From Candidatus Liberibacter americanus str. Sao Paulo (lineage in GTDB: Bacteria > Pseudomonadota > Alphaproteobacteria > Rhizobiales > Rhizobiaceae), in NCBI RefSeq assembly GCF_000496595.1, contig NC_022793.1, positions 682,001-746,000 of the forward strand: a DNA stretch of 64,000 nt. Direction: 5' to 3'. Made by a program: the position numbers and the translations under genes. Under the pieces are notes generated by a model, which did no database searches, was not told where the DNA came from, and saw only the letters and a list, made by a program, of their open reading frames with translations. This document shows, one piece after another, positions 10,102 to 19,405 of this stretch (positions are counted from its first letter, which is position 1; every line of letters starts with the position of its first letter).

Positions 10102-10437
10102 TTACGTATAATATATTATCTCCGGATTTGTATTTATTCTCACATTTCTTTTTGTTCTTAATTTTTTATTTAATTTTTCATTATTATTTACACTAGTATC
10201 CGGTGTATTATTATTTACACTAGTAGCCGGTGTATTATTATTTACACTAGTATCCAATGTATTATTATTTACACTAGTAGCTGGTGTATTATTATTTACA
10301 CTAGTAACTGGTGTATTATTATTTACACTAGAAGGCGGTTTATTATCATCTTTTTTAAAAAAATAACAGGCACTAAAAAGCATAGATAATGATAATGAAG
10401 ATCCAAATAAAATACTTTTAATATTTATATTATACAT
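10102..10437 (-). CDS. small lipoprotein with 9-residue tandem repeats
   Basis: The 111-residue protein begins with a signal peptide ending in MLFSAC (Cys 24), a plausible lipobox, then a short basic patch. Residues 39-83 are five 9-residue repeats of the form NNNTPxTSV, closed by NNN. The tail is basic. The Thr/Ser/Asn/Pro-rich repeat resembles an extended surface stalk; the function is unknown. The ATG has a good GGAGA ribosome site 7 nt upstream. The underlying 27-bp DNA repeat is likely to vary in copy number between isolates. Confidence 0.7.
   Translation of the reverse strand: MYNINIKSILFGSSLSLSMLFSACYFFKKDDNKPPSSVNNNTPVTSVNNNTPATSVNNNTLDTSVNNNTPATSVNNNTPDTSVNNNEKLNKKLRTKRNVRINTNPEIIYYT
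10180..10323 (-). repeat. 27-bp coding minisatellite, 5 copies plus 9 bp
   Basis: Tandem 27-bp units encode NNNTPVTSV, NNNTPATSV, NNNTLDTSV, NNNTPATSV and NNNTPDTSV, then a partial NNN. Differences between units fall mainly at repeat positions 5 and 6. The unit is a multiple of three, so copy gain or loss would keep the frame. Confidence 0.85.
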
Positions 10438-10958
10438 AAAATATCTCCGTATGAATATTGTTAAAAATAAAATACGTTATAGTCTATATGCTATTTTATA
10501 TTTTAGTCAATAACTAAATTATATTTAGTTTAAAATAAATAATTTATTGATTTCTTATTAAAAATTATTATAAATTTACCTTATCTAAAAGATATCTAAT
10601 TCTGATTTAAGCAACACTAATTACAATTTATGTTACTAACATTATAGCTTGTTTTTATATAATTTATTTTGTTGTGTTTCAGATATTTATAATGAACATA
10701 TAATAAAATACATGATAGTTAATAATATAATCAATTAAAGAAATTATAAAACTGCAGGAACTATATAAAAAATAATGGATTGGATTTATAAAAATATAGA
10801 TATTATCATCCATTGATTAGACCTTATATATAAAAAATTATAAAATCACAAACTATAATTTAGTTATTGTAATATACTGAATAATTTTGCTTATTAGCTG
10901 TATAAAATGATTAATTACTTATAAAATTCATGTAATGATATATTTTATTAATAAAACT
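10438..10958. other. AT-rich spacer
   Basis: Non-coding spacer between nadE (3' end) and the repeat lipoprotein (5' end), both on the minus strand. No feature is recognised. Confidence 0.45.
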
Positions 10959-12656
10959 CTATTTATCTCTAAATTTATTGCTTATTGGATATAATCGATC
11001 GCGACCAAAGCTTTTTTTGGTGATTTTTATGCCTAATGCAGCCTGTCTACGTTTGTATTCAGATCGATATAATAGGTTTGCTATATGATGAATGTCATTC
11101 AAATCATATTTTTCTCCTGCAATTATTTTACAAGATTCTTCATGTTCAACCATTCGTTCAATAACATAATCTAAAATATGATAAGGTGGCAAAGATTCTT
11201 GATCCGTTTGATTAAAATGCAACTCAGCAGAAGGGGGTTTTTCAATAATACTAATAGGAATAACCTCGCCGCTAGGTCCCAATCCTCCAGATATACAATT
11301 TGAGTTTCTCCAAGATGCTAATCTATAAATTTGTGTTTTATAAAGATCTTTGATTGGATTGAATCCTCCAGTCATATCACCATATATAGTTCCATATCCG
11401 ACTGATATTTCCGATTTATTACTTGTCGTTAGTAGTATTGATCCTGATTTATTAGATATTGTCATTAAAATATTAGCTCTAATACGACTTTGTATATTTT
11501 CTGCAACGATGCCGGTTAATTTTTCTTTGAATATTTTTGACATTAGACAAAAGAAATTATCAACAATATCGTTAATAGGTAAGATATCGTATTGACAGCC
11601 TAATCTTGTTGTACACGTTAAAGCATCTTCTAAGCTTTGCTTGGACGTGTATATATAGGGTAGCATGATTGTTTGTACGTTTTCTTTCCCTAGAGCATCA
11701 ACAGCCATTGTAGCACACAAAGCTGAATCGATTCCTCCAGATATTCCAATAAGGGCTTTATGAAAGTTATTTTTTTTTACATAATCACGTAAACCAAGAA
11801 CGCATACACTATAATCTAGTTCCTCTGATAATGATATGTGAGTTTTGTATTGAGGCAAATCACTCTTGCAATGCCAACGAGATTTTTTATCATATATCCA
11901 TTGGGTGATCATATTTTGTTCTTCACAGTGTTTCATTTGAAAAGCTAATTTATTATCATGATTAAAACAAAAACTGTTGCCATCAAATACTAGCTCATCT
12001 TGTCCGCCAACTTGATTGGCATACACAATTGGTAAATTTATTTTTTCAATTTGCTTACGTACTATTTCATGTCGTTTTGCCAATTTATCACGACAATAAG
12101 GCGAAGCATTGATAGAAAAAATTAATTCTGCTCCCTGTTTTTTTAAATGATGGCAAATATCTGAATTTTTCCAAATATCTTCGCATATTATCACGCCAAT
12201 TTTAATATTTCGGAATTCAATAAAATCATTTATAGTTCCTGATAGAAAATTTCTTTTCTCATGGAACTCATCATAATTAGGAAGATTAATTTTATCGCGG
12301 ATTCCAATGATATTGCCTTCATCAAGAATTGCAACCGAATTCATAACTCCATCTTTATATTGACGAGGAAATCCTATAATTATTCCAGGACCATTATCAT
12401 TAGTATCATCTCGCAGACTATCCATTGCATCATAACATGCTTGTATAAAATGTTTTTTGAATACTAAATCTTCAGGTGGATATCCAGATATAAATAGTTC
12501 TGTAAATAAGATAAGGTCTGCACCTTGAGAGGCTGCTTCTGCTCGTGCAAGTCGAGCTTTAGAGATATTACCAACAATATCTCCAACAGTTGTATTAAGT
12601 TGTGCTATCGATATTTTTATACTTTTTTGCAATATATTGCCACAATTCTGCTTCAA
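10959..12656 (-). CDS. nadE: glutamine-dependent NAD+ synthetase
   Basis: Makes NAD+ from deamido-NAD+, ATP and glutamine. The N-terminal nitrilase-type glutaminase domain (residues 13-260) has its catalytic triad as E53 (TELF), K122 (RDKINLP) and C158 (VIICED). The C-terminal synthetase domain starts with the P-loop SGGIDS at 305-310. At 565 residues this is the standard two-domain form. The only in-frame starts are TTG; I kept 12656, giving a short extension before the core, and no clear ribosome site helps to decide. The C-terminus is intact. Confidence 0.95.
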   Translation of the reverse strand: MKQNCGNILQKSIKISIAQLNTTVGDIVGNISKARLARAEAASQGADLILFTELFISGYPPEDLVFKKHFIQACYDAMDSLRDDTNDNGPGIIIGFPRQYKDGVMNSVAILDEGNIIGIRDKINLPNYDEFHEKRNFLSGTINDFIEFRNIKIGVIICEDIWKNSDICHHLKKQGAELIFSINASPYCRDKLAKRHEIVRKQIEKINLPIVYANQVGGQDELVFDGNSFCFNHDNKLAFQMKHCEEQNMITQWIYDKKSRWHCKSDLPQYKTHISLSEELDYSVCVLGLRDYVKKNNFHKALIGISGGIDSALCATMAVDALGKENVQTIMLPYIYTSKQSLEDALTCTTRLGCQYDILPINDIVDNFFCLMSKIFKEKLTGIVAENIQSRIRANILMTISNKSGSILLTTSNKSEISVGYGTIYGDMTGGFNPIKDLYKTQIYRLASWRNSNCISGGLGPSGEVIPISIIEKPPSAELHFNQTDQESLPPYHILDYVIERMVEHEESCKIIAGEKYDLNDIHHIANLLYRSEYKRRQAALGIKITKKSFGRDRLYPISNKFRDK

Positions 12657-13133
12657 TATTTAATAATTGCCGATTTATTTAATTTATTTTCAAATATTGG
12701 TATAAAAATAATATTTAAAATACAGCAATAAATTATTTATAGTTAATATAATATTGTATTTTATTATGCAAAAAAACTATCAATATACAATATAAAAAGA
12801 TTTTTTAAATACAATCTTTAATAATATTTTTAAAAATAATAGAGCCTTAGACTAATAGGGGGGCTACTTTTGTTTGAACCAGTATTTCAGTAGCTAATAA
12901 CATTTATATTGCTGAGACTTCAGTTGTTTTTTACATTCGTATCTTTTCAATTTTTTAAATATATTAGATTGTTATAATTTATTTTTATGCAAATAAACTT
13001 TAATGAAATCAATTAAAACAGTCATTATATTGAATTAATATGATGAGTACCATCAAATCATTTATTTTTATAATGTTTTATTCTGTAGATATAATATAAT
13101 ATAATAAAATATTTATTGATTAATATATATTTA
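12657..13133. other. AT-rich spacer with a short GC-richer patch
   Basis: Non-coding. Positions 12843-12900 are less AT-rich and contain a run of six G at about 12858, but I could fold no tRNA and read no gene fragment there. Confidence 0.4.
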
Positions 13134-15104
13134 TCAGATTTTTTTGATCATATCAGGTGGCAGAGATTCATTTTTAAGTATTTCTACTGCATTTGAAAGA
13201 TTTATAGATGTTTGTGATTGTGATCCAAGGCGTCTAATATTAACAGAACGATCATCTGCTTCTTTATTGCCGCATATAATTATAACTGGAATTTTTTTTA
13301 CAGAATGTTCTCTTATTTTATAATTTATTTTTTCATTTCGAAAATCTGTTTCAACTGATAGGCCGTTGCTTCTTAAAATCATTGCAACTTCATTAGCATA
13401 ATTGATAGTAGATGAAGTAATAGTTGTTACAATCACTTGTATAGGAGAAATCCATAGTGGTAAGTTTCCTCCAAAATTTTCAATTAAAATGCCAATAAAG
13501 CGTTCAATAGATCCAAATATAGCTCTATGTATCATAACAGGATGACATTTTTCAGATTTCTGATTAATATAGTATGCGTCAAATCTATCAGGAAGATTAA
13601 AATCAATTTGTGTGGTTCCACATTGCCAATCTCGACCAATAGCATCTTTCAATACGTATTCAAATTTTGGCCCGTAAAAAGCCCCTTCGCCTGGTAAAAT
13701 ACCAGTATCAATATTTCCATTAGATGATTTTTCTATAGTATTAAGGACATCTTTTAGAATGTGTTCAGCGTCATCCCATAATAGGTCAGAACCAACACGT
13801 TTTTCTGGGCGAGTAGAAAGTTTAACAGTAATTTTATCAAATCCAAAGTCTCTATACACTGATACTATGAGATCATGAATTTTAATACATTCATTAGCCA
13901 TTTGTTCTTTAGTACAAAAAACATGTGCATCATCTTGTGTAAAGCCACGTACACGCATTAACCCATGTAATGCTCCAGATGGTTCGTTGCGATATACAGA
14001 TCCGAACTCTGCCAAACGAATAGGAAGTTCACGATAAGATTTCAATCCGTGTTTGAAAACTTCGACATGCCCGGGGCAATTCATTGGCTTGAGAGCAAAT
14101 GAACGTACGTCTTCTTTTTCTTCATCAGCACATTTGACGGAGAACATATTTTCCCTATACCAATCCCAGTGACCTGATTTTTCCCAAAGAGATTTATCTA
14201 ATACTTGAGGAGTATTGATTTCTTCATAATCATTATCAATTTTTCTTCGCATATAAGATATAAGATTTTTAAATAACTGCCATCCTTTTTTATGCCAAAA
14301 AATAACTCCTGATCCATCATCTGCTACATGGAAAAGATTCATTTCACGTGCAAGCTTTCTATGATCTCGTTTTTCAGTTTCTGCAAGAAAATCTAAGTAT
14401 TGTGTTAGCTCTTTTTGAGAATTCCATACAGTGCCATAAATGCGTGATAACATTGGGCGAGAACTATCTCCTCGCCAATATGCTCCTGCTACTTTCATTA
14501 ATTTAAAAAACATTTTGACTTGTCCTGTCGATCGCATATGTGTTCCACGACATAGATCAATCCAGCCACCTTGGTCATAAATGGTTATATCTTGTTCTGA
14601 TGGAATTTTATCTATAATTTCTACTTTATATTCTTCTTTCTTAGATTTAAATAATTCCTTTGCTGATTCACGAGACATTATCTTTTTTACAAAAATAGAA
14701 TTTCTGTGAATAATTTCTTTCATTTTTTTTTCAATTTTAGGGAAATCAGCAGTGCTAAAAGGTTCTTTCTTGTCAAAATCATAGTAAAAACCGTTTTCTA
14801 TCACTGGACCAATTGCTACTTTAGTCCCTGGCCATATACTCTGCACTGCTTCAGCCATGATATGAGCACAGCTGTGGCGAATAATTGATAAGGACCTAGG
14901 ATCTTCATAAGTTATTATTTCAATTGATCCTTCATGTATTGTTTCCGATAAGTCCAATATTTTACCATTTAATACAATAGCAATTGCTTTTTTAGCTAAA
15001 GATTTTGATATAGATTCTGCAACATCATATCCCGTTGTATTTATGGAAAAATCCTTGGTTGAACCATCAGGGAATGTTAAGCTTATATTTTGATGTATTT
15101 GCAA
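13134..15104 (-). CDS. thrS: threonyl-tRNA synthetase
   Basis: Charges tRNA-Thr. Domains in order: TGS (about 1-65), an editing domain with HSCAHIMAE, the class II catalytic core with MNCPGH and the motif 2 Arg region (VYRNEPSG), motif 3 near GSIERF, and a C-terminal anticodon-binding domain. The 656-residue length is normal. The start is TTG at 15104, supported by AAAGGAAAG about 8 nt upstream. The gene stands alone, with a decayed integrase upstream. Confidence 0.97.
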   Translation of the reverse strand: MQIHQNISLTFPDGSTKDFSINTTGYDVAESISKSLAKKAIAIVLNGKILDLSETIHEGSIEIITYEDPRSLSIIRHSCAHIMAEAVQSIWPGTKVAIGPVIENGFYYDFDKKEPFSTADFPKIEKKMKEIIHRNSIFVKKIMSRESAKELFKSKKEEYKVEIIDKIPSEQDITIYDQGGWIDLCRGTHMRSTGQVKMFFKLMKVAGAYWRGDSSRPMLSRIYGTVWNSQKELTQYLDFLAETEKRDHRKLAREMNLFHVADDGSGVIFWHKKGWQLFKNLISYMRRKIDNDYEEINTPQVLDKSLWEKSGHWDWYRENMFSVKCADEEKEDVRSFALKPMNCPGHVEVFKHGLKSYRELPIRLAEFGSVYRNEPSGALHGLMRVRGFTQDDAHVFCTKEQMANECIKIHDLIVSVYRDFGFDKITVKLSTRPEKRVGSDLLWDDAEHILKDVLNTIEKSSNGNIDTGILPGEGAFYGPKFEYVLKDAIGRDWQCGTTQIDFNLPDRFDAYYINQKSEKCHPVMIHRAIFGSIERFIGILIENFGGNLPLWISPIQVIVTTITSSTINYANEVAMILRSNGLSVETDFRNEKINYKIREHSVKKIPVIIICGNKEADDRSVNIRRLGSQSQTSINLSNAVEILKNESLPPDMIKKI

Positions 15105-15294
15105 TTAAACTTTCCTTTACTGATTATCCTAATCGAATAATTATATATCGATACGATATATAAAGTGTACTGATTTTTTAATAATTAGCCATAATCATTA
15201 TAAGATACAGTCGCTTAATATCATATTTTTATAATTATTCAAATTAGCATTTGATTTAATGATGTTTTTTTTTGCAATTATTTATACCATCCTT

Positions 15295-15308
15295 ACCTAA
15301 GTTTAGGT
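15295..15308. repeat. short palindrome upstream of thrS
   Basis: ACCTAA-GT-TTAGGT is a perfect 6-bp dyad about 190 bp upstream of the thrS start. It could be an operator or chance; nothing else supports it. Confidence 0.25.
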
Positions 15309-15339
15309 TATCTTAATTGATAAATGAATAAGCTTGGAA

Positions 15340-16306
15340 TTTTTGGTTCCTAGATGTATAATATTTTATTATTTGGGATATGTTTCATCTTGAGATATTG
15401 TTGTTCTATAATATCGTTATATTTTGATATTTAGTTCCATATTTTGTTGATATTATTTCATTAGCATATTTATTAAATACTACTTTTTATCTCTATATGC
15501 AAACCACATACTAAATTTTAGACGTTTATTGTTCTTCATTAATTATTTATAAAAAACGTTTATTTAGCATTTGATATAATTTAAAGTAATTTTATGAAAT
15601 TATCGGATAGTTCTATAGATATAATTGTCCCAGATTTTTGGTTTTTTATAGAAAAGAGATTACAATTTAAATGTTGATTTTCTGCTCTACATGCATTTGA
15701 ACAAGGTAATTGAGTATAAAGAATAAATTCAAAAGCGAGGCGTGGAATAGACATTTCTTTCCAATAGTTTTTAAATTTATCCATATCTTCTGTTATATAG
15801 TATTTGGAATCACCAGTCTTATATTTGGAATCATATATATGCATTATTTTACTTATAGATATTTTTAATTATGCGTTTATTTTAATAATGCCCGCATTTT
15901 AGTAAGACTATATTATGCAAGATAGTCTAATTTTCCTCTTCTCTAAACCTAAACGGATGTGTTTAATTGTTGTTTCCTGATAATTAAAATCTCCTGACTT
16001 TTCCTGAACATATTTAAATGATTGTCAAAAATTTTTTTATAATTAAAAAGATGAACTTATCCAATGAGATTTTTTTTGATATTTCTGAATAAGTCGCATA
16101 AGATTAGTAGTCTTTTTTTTATTTGGTTTATATATGATGATTACAGAGTTGCGACTGATAAAGATAAAGAATAATGTTTCATAAATCATGTTCATGTTGT
16201 TGGAGCAGGCGTGTGCTATAATCTGATAATTACGGGAATAGTATATCATTTTCCCATTAGGCGTTATTTCTTTATTAATATATGGTGAAAGTATTAATTT
16301 TATGGC
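15340..16306 (-). pseudogene. phage-type tyrosine recombinase (integrase), decayed
   Basis: Consecutive minus-strand fragments in different frames follow a phage integrase in order. The N-terminal part has SPYINKEITPNGK then YYSRN. Next come LIQKYQKKSHW, then SGDFNYQETTIKHIRLGLEKRK, a core-binding segment. The 87-codon piece at 15581-15844 reads YDSKYKTG, IPRLAFEFILYT, then CSNACRAENQHL, SIKNQKSGT, matching the start of the catalytic domain. At the box I position, where families have G-L-R, this copy has Q-L-P, so the catalytic Arg is lost. Downstream, FFINN can be read through several stops. Frameshifts and stops make it non-functional. Boundaries are approximate. Confidence 0.65.
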
Positions 16307-16785
16307 ATATTCTTAAAGTCATTATCAATTGAAATATAATCGCTAGAATTGATATATAAATAATTTTCATTATCCTCATTTTTAATCATATCTATAGATA
16401 TAGGGGATAAAACTTATCACTATGTTCAATCACACAAGATTTATTTATTAACTCTTCCTTTAGAAAATTAATCAAAATGACAGAAAACATGATTTTTTAA
16501 GATCAAGTTGGAGCAATACATAACATGCGATCCATACAATAGCTTAATAGACTTTTCTACAAGTTATTTTTGTATTTCTCGTAACATGAAATAATCAATA
16601 TCTTCCTATAATTACAACACAAAATCGTCGTAATCATATAATAGTAGTATTGTGGTACCTACTTAGACTACCATTGTAAATTTACTTATTTTAACATCTA
16701 GAAAAAGTTATGTGAAATAACATAGTGAAACAAGAGTATCAACTTAATTTTATTTATTATCGTTTTTAAAATAAATTTAATTTGT

Positions 16786-16827
16786 TAAAAAAAGAGAAAA
16801 TTCCCTTTTTAAGAAGAATTTTCTCTT
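16786..16827 (-). terminator. intrinsic terminator of the cold-shock gene
   Basis: Arms AGAGAAAATTC (16793-16803) and GAATTTTCTCT (16816-16826) form an 11-bp stem. On the minus strand it is followed by a run of seven T. It lies about 100 bp past the cold-shock gene stop and is the clearest Rho-independent terminator in the window. Confidence 0.8.
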
Positions 16828-16923
16828 ATAGCATAAAGAACTAGTACAAAGAGTGAAAAAAACCTTTTTTGAATAAATTACGACCTTGTAAAGGCTCCTT
16901 AACACTATCAGTTATCGGAATAA

Positions 16924-17130
16924 CTACAGAAGCTTAAGATTATCTGCATAAGTTTTTCCTGTGGCATCGTCTTTTATGAAATCATAAGAAACTTTTTCGC
17001 CGCCTTTTACAGATATGCCGGCATTTATAACAGCAGATTTATGCAAAAAAACATCTCTTTCACCAACACTGGGCTCAATAAATCCATACCCCTTATTAAG
17101 ACAAAACCACTTAATAGAACCAGTAGCCAC
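16924..17130 (-). CDS. cspA: cold-shock domain protein (CspA family)
   Basis: A 68-residue single-domain RNA/ssDNA-binding protein that acts as an RNA chaperone. RNP1 is KGYGFIEP (residues 13-20) and RNP2 is VFLHKSA (27-33); the start SIKWF and basic loop are typical. The first aromatic residue of the usual KGFGFI is Tyr here. The start is GTG at 17130, with a strong AAGGAA ribosome site about 8 nt upstream. A clear hairpin terminator follows. The long upstream spacer could hold a regulatory 5' leader, as in many csp genes; that is inference. Confidence 0.95.
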   Translation of the reverse strand: MATGSIKWFCLNKGYGFIEPSVGERDVFLHKSAVINAGISVKGGEKVSYDFIKDDATGKTYADNLKLL

Positions 17131-17642
17131 CGCTTATTTCCTTTCGAACGTAAATTAAAATGGTATTAACATTTCAAAGTTAGCCAATCGAAACTGCAGA
17201 ACTTCTGCTAAAACATTATATACTATAATATCAGAACATTATACTGAAAAATATCGACATCAGCAAACAAATAAATACCAAATACCGATATTATTATCGG
17301 TCATAAACGATGTTATGTCAATACGGGAAAAATGGCTTTTATAAATAAATCTAAACATTATATTTTCAATATGATACTTAATCAAATCTAGCGAGCCTAT
17401 AATTCATTCAATATATCATATTATAACAGTATTTTCTATTAAAGGGAGCACTATAACTTATATATTATATAGCTTATAGGATATTTTTATTGTTTATGTA
17501 TCGTTTTAGTAAAATATTTATGTAATAGCTCTTCTATTTATAATATAATTAGTATATTAGAAAAAATATATTATATAACAAACATCATTTTTTATATTGC
17601 TTTTTTTATTAAATTTTTAATATATCAATTTTTAGGTATAAC
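17131..17642. other. divergent spacer upstream of cspA
   Basis: About 0.5 kb between the divergent cspA and the unknown gene at 17643. It must carry both promoters and any csp leader. No specific element is identified. Confidence 0.45.
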
Positions 17643-18824
17643 ATGTTTCAATATAGGTATTTTTTATTATCTCTTTCACGTTTAAAAAAATGTAAGAGCG
17701 GTGCTTTTGTTATAGTTTTTGTAATATTTTTTTCCAGTTTTTTAACTGTTGCAGATACTATTTTTGATATACTTGAAATTTTAAATTCAAAAAATAATTT
17801 GGATTATATTTGCTATAAATCACTTTCTGAATCACTTCATAGTTCCATTGAATATATGAATAGCAGTGATGAAGGGAGAAAAATAATAATTAAAAAAAAT
17901 ATTAAAAAAAATTTGATTAATAATTATCCAAAATTTTCTAAAGGAGATATTGATTATATAGTTAATAATGCAGTCATATATTTTAATGAAAAGCCTTCTG
18001 TATCTGATTACTTTTCGGTTGGATTAACAATTGAACTCAAGTTAAAACTCAGATCTTTTATTTTTAATTCTTTTATTAAAAAAGATACACTTAATATTGT
18101 ATCTCATAAAAAATTATCAGCTAAATATAATATATCTTTGCTTGTTATTCCGTTTAGATGGATAGATGATAACCTAAATAATAATATTAGCAGATTAAAT
18201 TCTAATATTAGATATAAATTTTTTAATAGTTTTTTCCCAAATATTGAACATGATAGACTTTGTATTGCTCCATACGATTATGATTATATGAGTTTTTGGG
18301 GGGAGGGTGCTTTTACTTATTATGGGCTTCAATCTCAAACCCGTTTAAAGGGCATGATCTACAGAGCATATTGGGATGTTAAACCTTATCGTAATGTGCG
18401 ATTAAAATTGCTAGGCTTTAAACATAATGGTATAATGAATCATAGTAAAGCAAATGATTGTTTTTTTATTCGTGGGCATACTATTAGGCAAGTAAAACTA
18501 ATGTTAATAGTTGCAGAAGACGATCAATTTTCATATCCTGTTAAGTTTAGAGATAAACTCAAATTGATGTGTAATTCCTTAAATGATGTTGATGGAACAA
18601 ATGGTGGCGTTGCGAAAATCAAACAAGATATAATCAAAATATTTTCTTTAGGAATTTCCCCAGATGATTACACTAGAGATACATTAAGAATGTGTTCTGG
18701 AAATGATAGGTATTTTGAAATAAATGAACATAATACTAATCAAGAAATTAAAGAAGTATCTAATTCTTTGGGATTAAGCATAATTAATGAAATTAATAAA
18801 CGAGTGCATTTATTAGTGAGATAA
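17643..18824 (+). CDS. membrane-anchored protein of unknown function (possibly TadE/TadG-like)
   Basis: The 393-residue protein has one strong hydrophobic segment at about residues 21-43, preceded by a basic stretch and a Gly (KCKSGAF). It then continues as a long polar, presumably periplasmic, region. A Gly-bordered N-terminal membrane helix followed by an amphipathic helix recalls TadE/TadG pilus-assembly pseudopilins, but no von Willebrand domain is present and the C-terminal 300 residues match nothing I recognise. Contrast the clearer TadG-like gene at 40007-41308. Codon and base use match the neighbours. It is monocistronic, with an ATG start. Confidence 0.55.
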   Translation: MFQYRYFLLSLSRLKKCKSGAFVIVFVIFFSSFLTVADTIFDILEILNSKNNLDYICYKSLSESLHSSIEYMNSSDEGRKIIIKKNIKKNLINNYPKFSKGDIDYIVNNAVIYFNEKPSVSDYFSVGLTIELKLKLRSFIFNSFIKKDTLNIVSHKKLSAKYNISLLVIPFRWIDDNLNNNISRLNSNIRYKFFNSFFPNIEHDRLCIAPYDYDYMSFWGEGAFTYYGLQSQTRLKGMIYRAYWDVKPYRNVRLKLLGFKHNGIMNHSKANDCFFIRGHTIRQVKLMLIVAEDDQFSYPVKFRDKLKLMCNSLNDVDGTNGGVAKIKQDIIKIFSLGISPDDYTRDTLRMCSGNDRYFEINEHNTNQEIKEVSNSLGLSIINEINKRVHLLVR

Positions 18825-19405
18825 TATTATATGTAAAGTTATGTGGTTAAGTTGATAATATTGCCTTACTAATTAAAAAATATTATGGCAATTTTATCGG
18901 GCCATAAAGATGGTATGTTTCAAATTTATCGGGCCATAAAGATGGTATGTTTCAAACAAGTTTTACAATATAGAAATTTATTGCCTGTCTATCTTGATGT
19001 ATTTGATATCCAACCAAACGCCTCTCTGGTCATCGAGGTAGGCAGAGCTTTTAACTTAAGACTGATTTATTGATATTATCCTTGTTGCTCGCAGTTGTTT
19101 TTCAAATATTATGCAAAATCACTTATATACAATAATTTTTTTAATTAATCGAACTTAGTGATTTTATATAATTTTTATGAGTGTCTTTTTCTATTTGTTT
19201 TCGGTTAGTGTCGCTAAATAATATATATTATATCTGTAATATCGTTTCTATTTATTTACTCGATCATTCGCTTATTTAATAAAGGTTTTGGTTTTATTAG
19301 TTGCTTCTTAATATCTTTGTTTATTGCTTGTATAAAATTTTCTAAATAAAATCATTATTAAATAAATTCTTTGCCTCTTATAAAATAACAATCTATTACA
19401 TTAAT
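18825..19405. other. spacer holding a tandem repeat
   Basis: Stretch between the unknown gene and recG. It contains a 2 x 32-bp repeat at 18893-18956. The less AT-rich sequence at about 18960-19060 has an open frame, but I could not match it to any family. Confidence 0.45.
18893..18956. repeat. perfect tandem duplication, 2 x 32 bp
   Basis: Units at 18893-18924 and 18925-18956 are identical (beginning TTTATCGGGCCATAAAGATG). The sequence ATCGGGCCATAAAGAT resembles the sufC region near 35200 encoding LSGHKD, differing at two positions. It may be a stray gene fragment that was later duplicated. Confidence 0.8.

Noticed and set aside
12843..12900. GC-richer patch with a TTCAA-like loop, possible tRNA or small RNA
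   Set aside because: No acceptor stem, anticodon arm or D-arm could be folded.
18885..19073. 62-codon plus-strand frame over the tandem repeat
   Set aside because: The two repeat copies are read in different frames, there is no ribosome site and the remainder matches nothing I know. Treated as non-coding.
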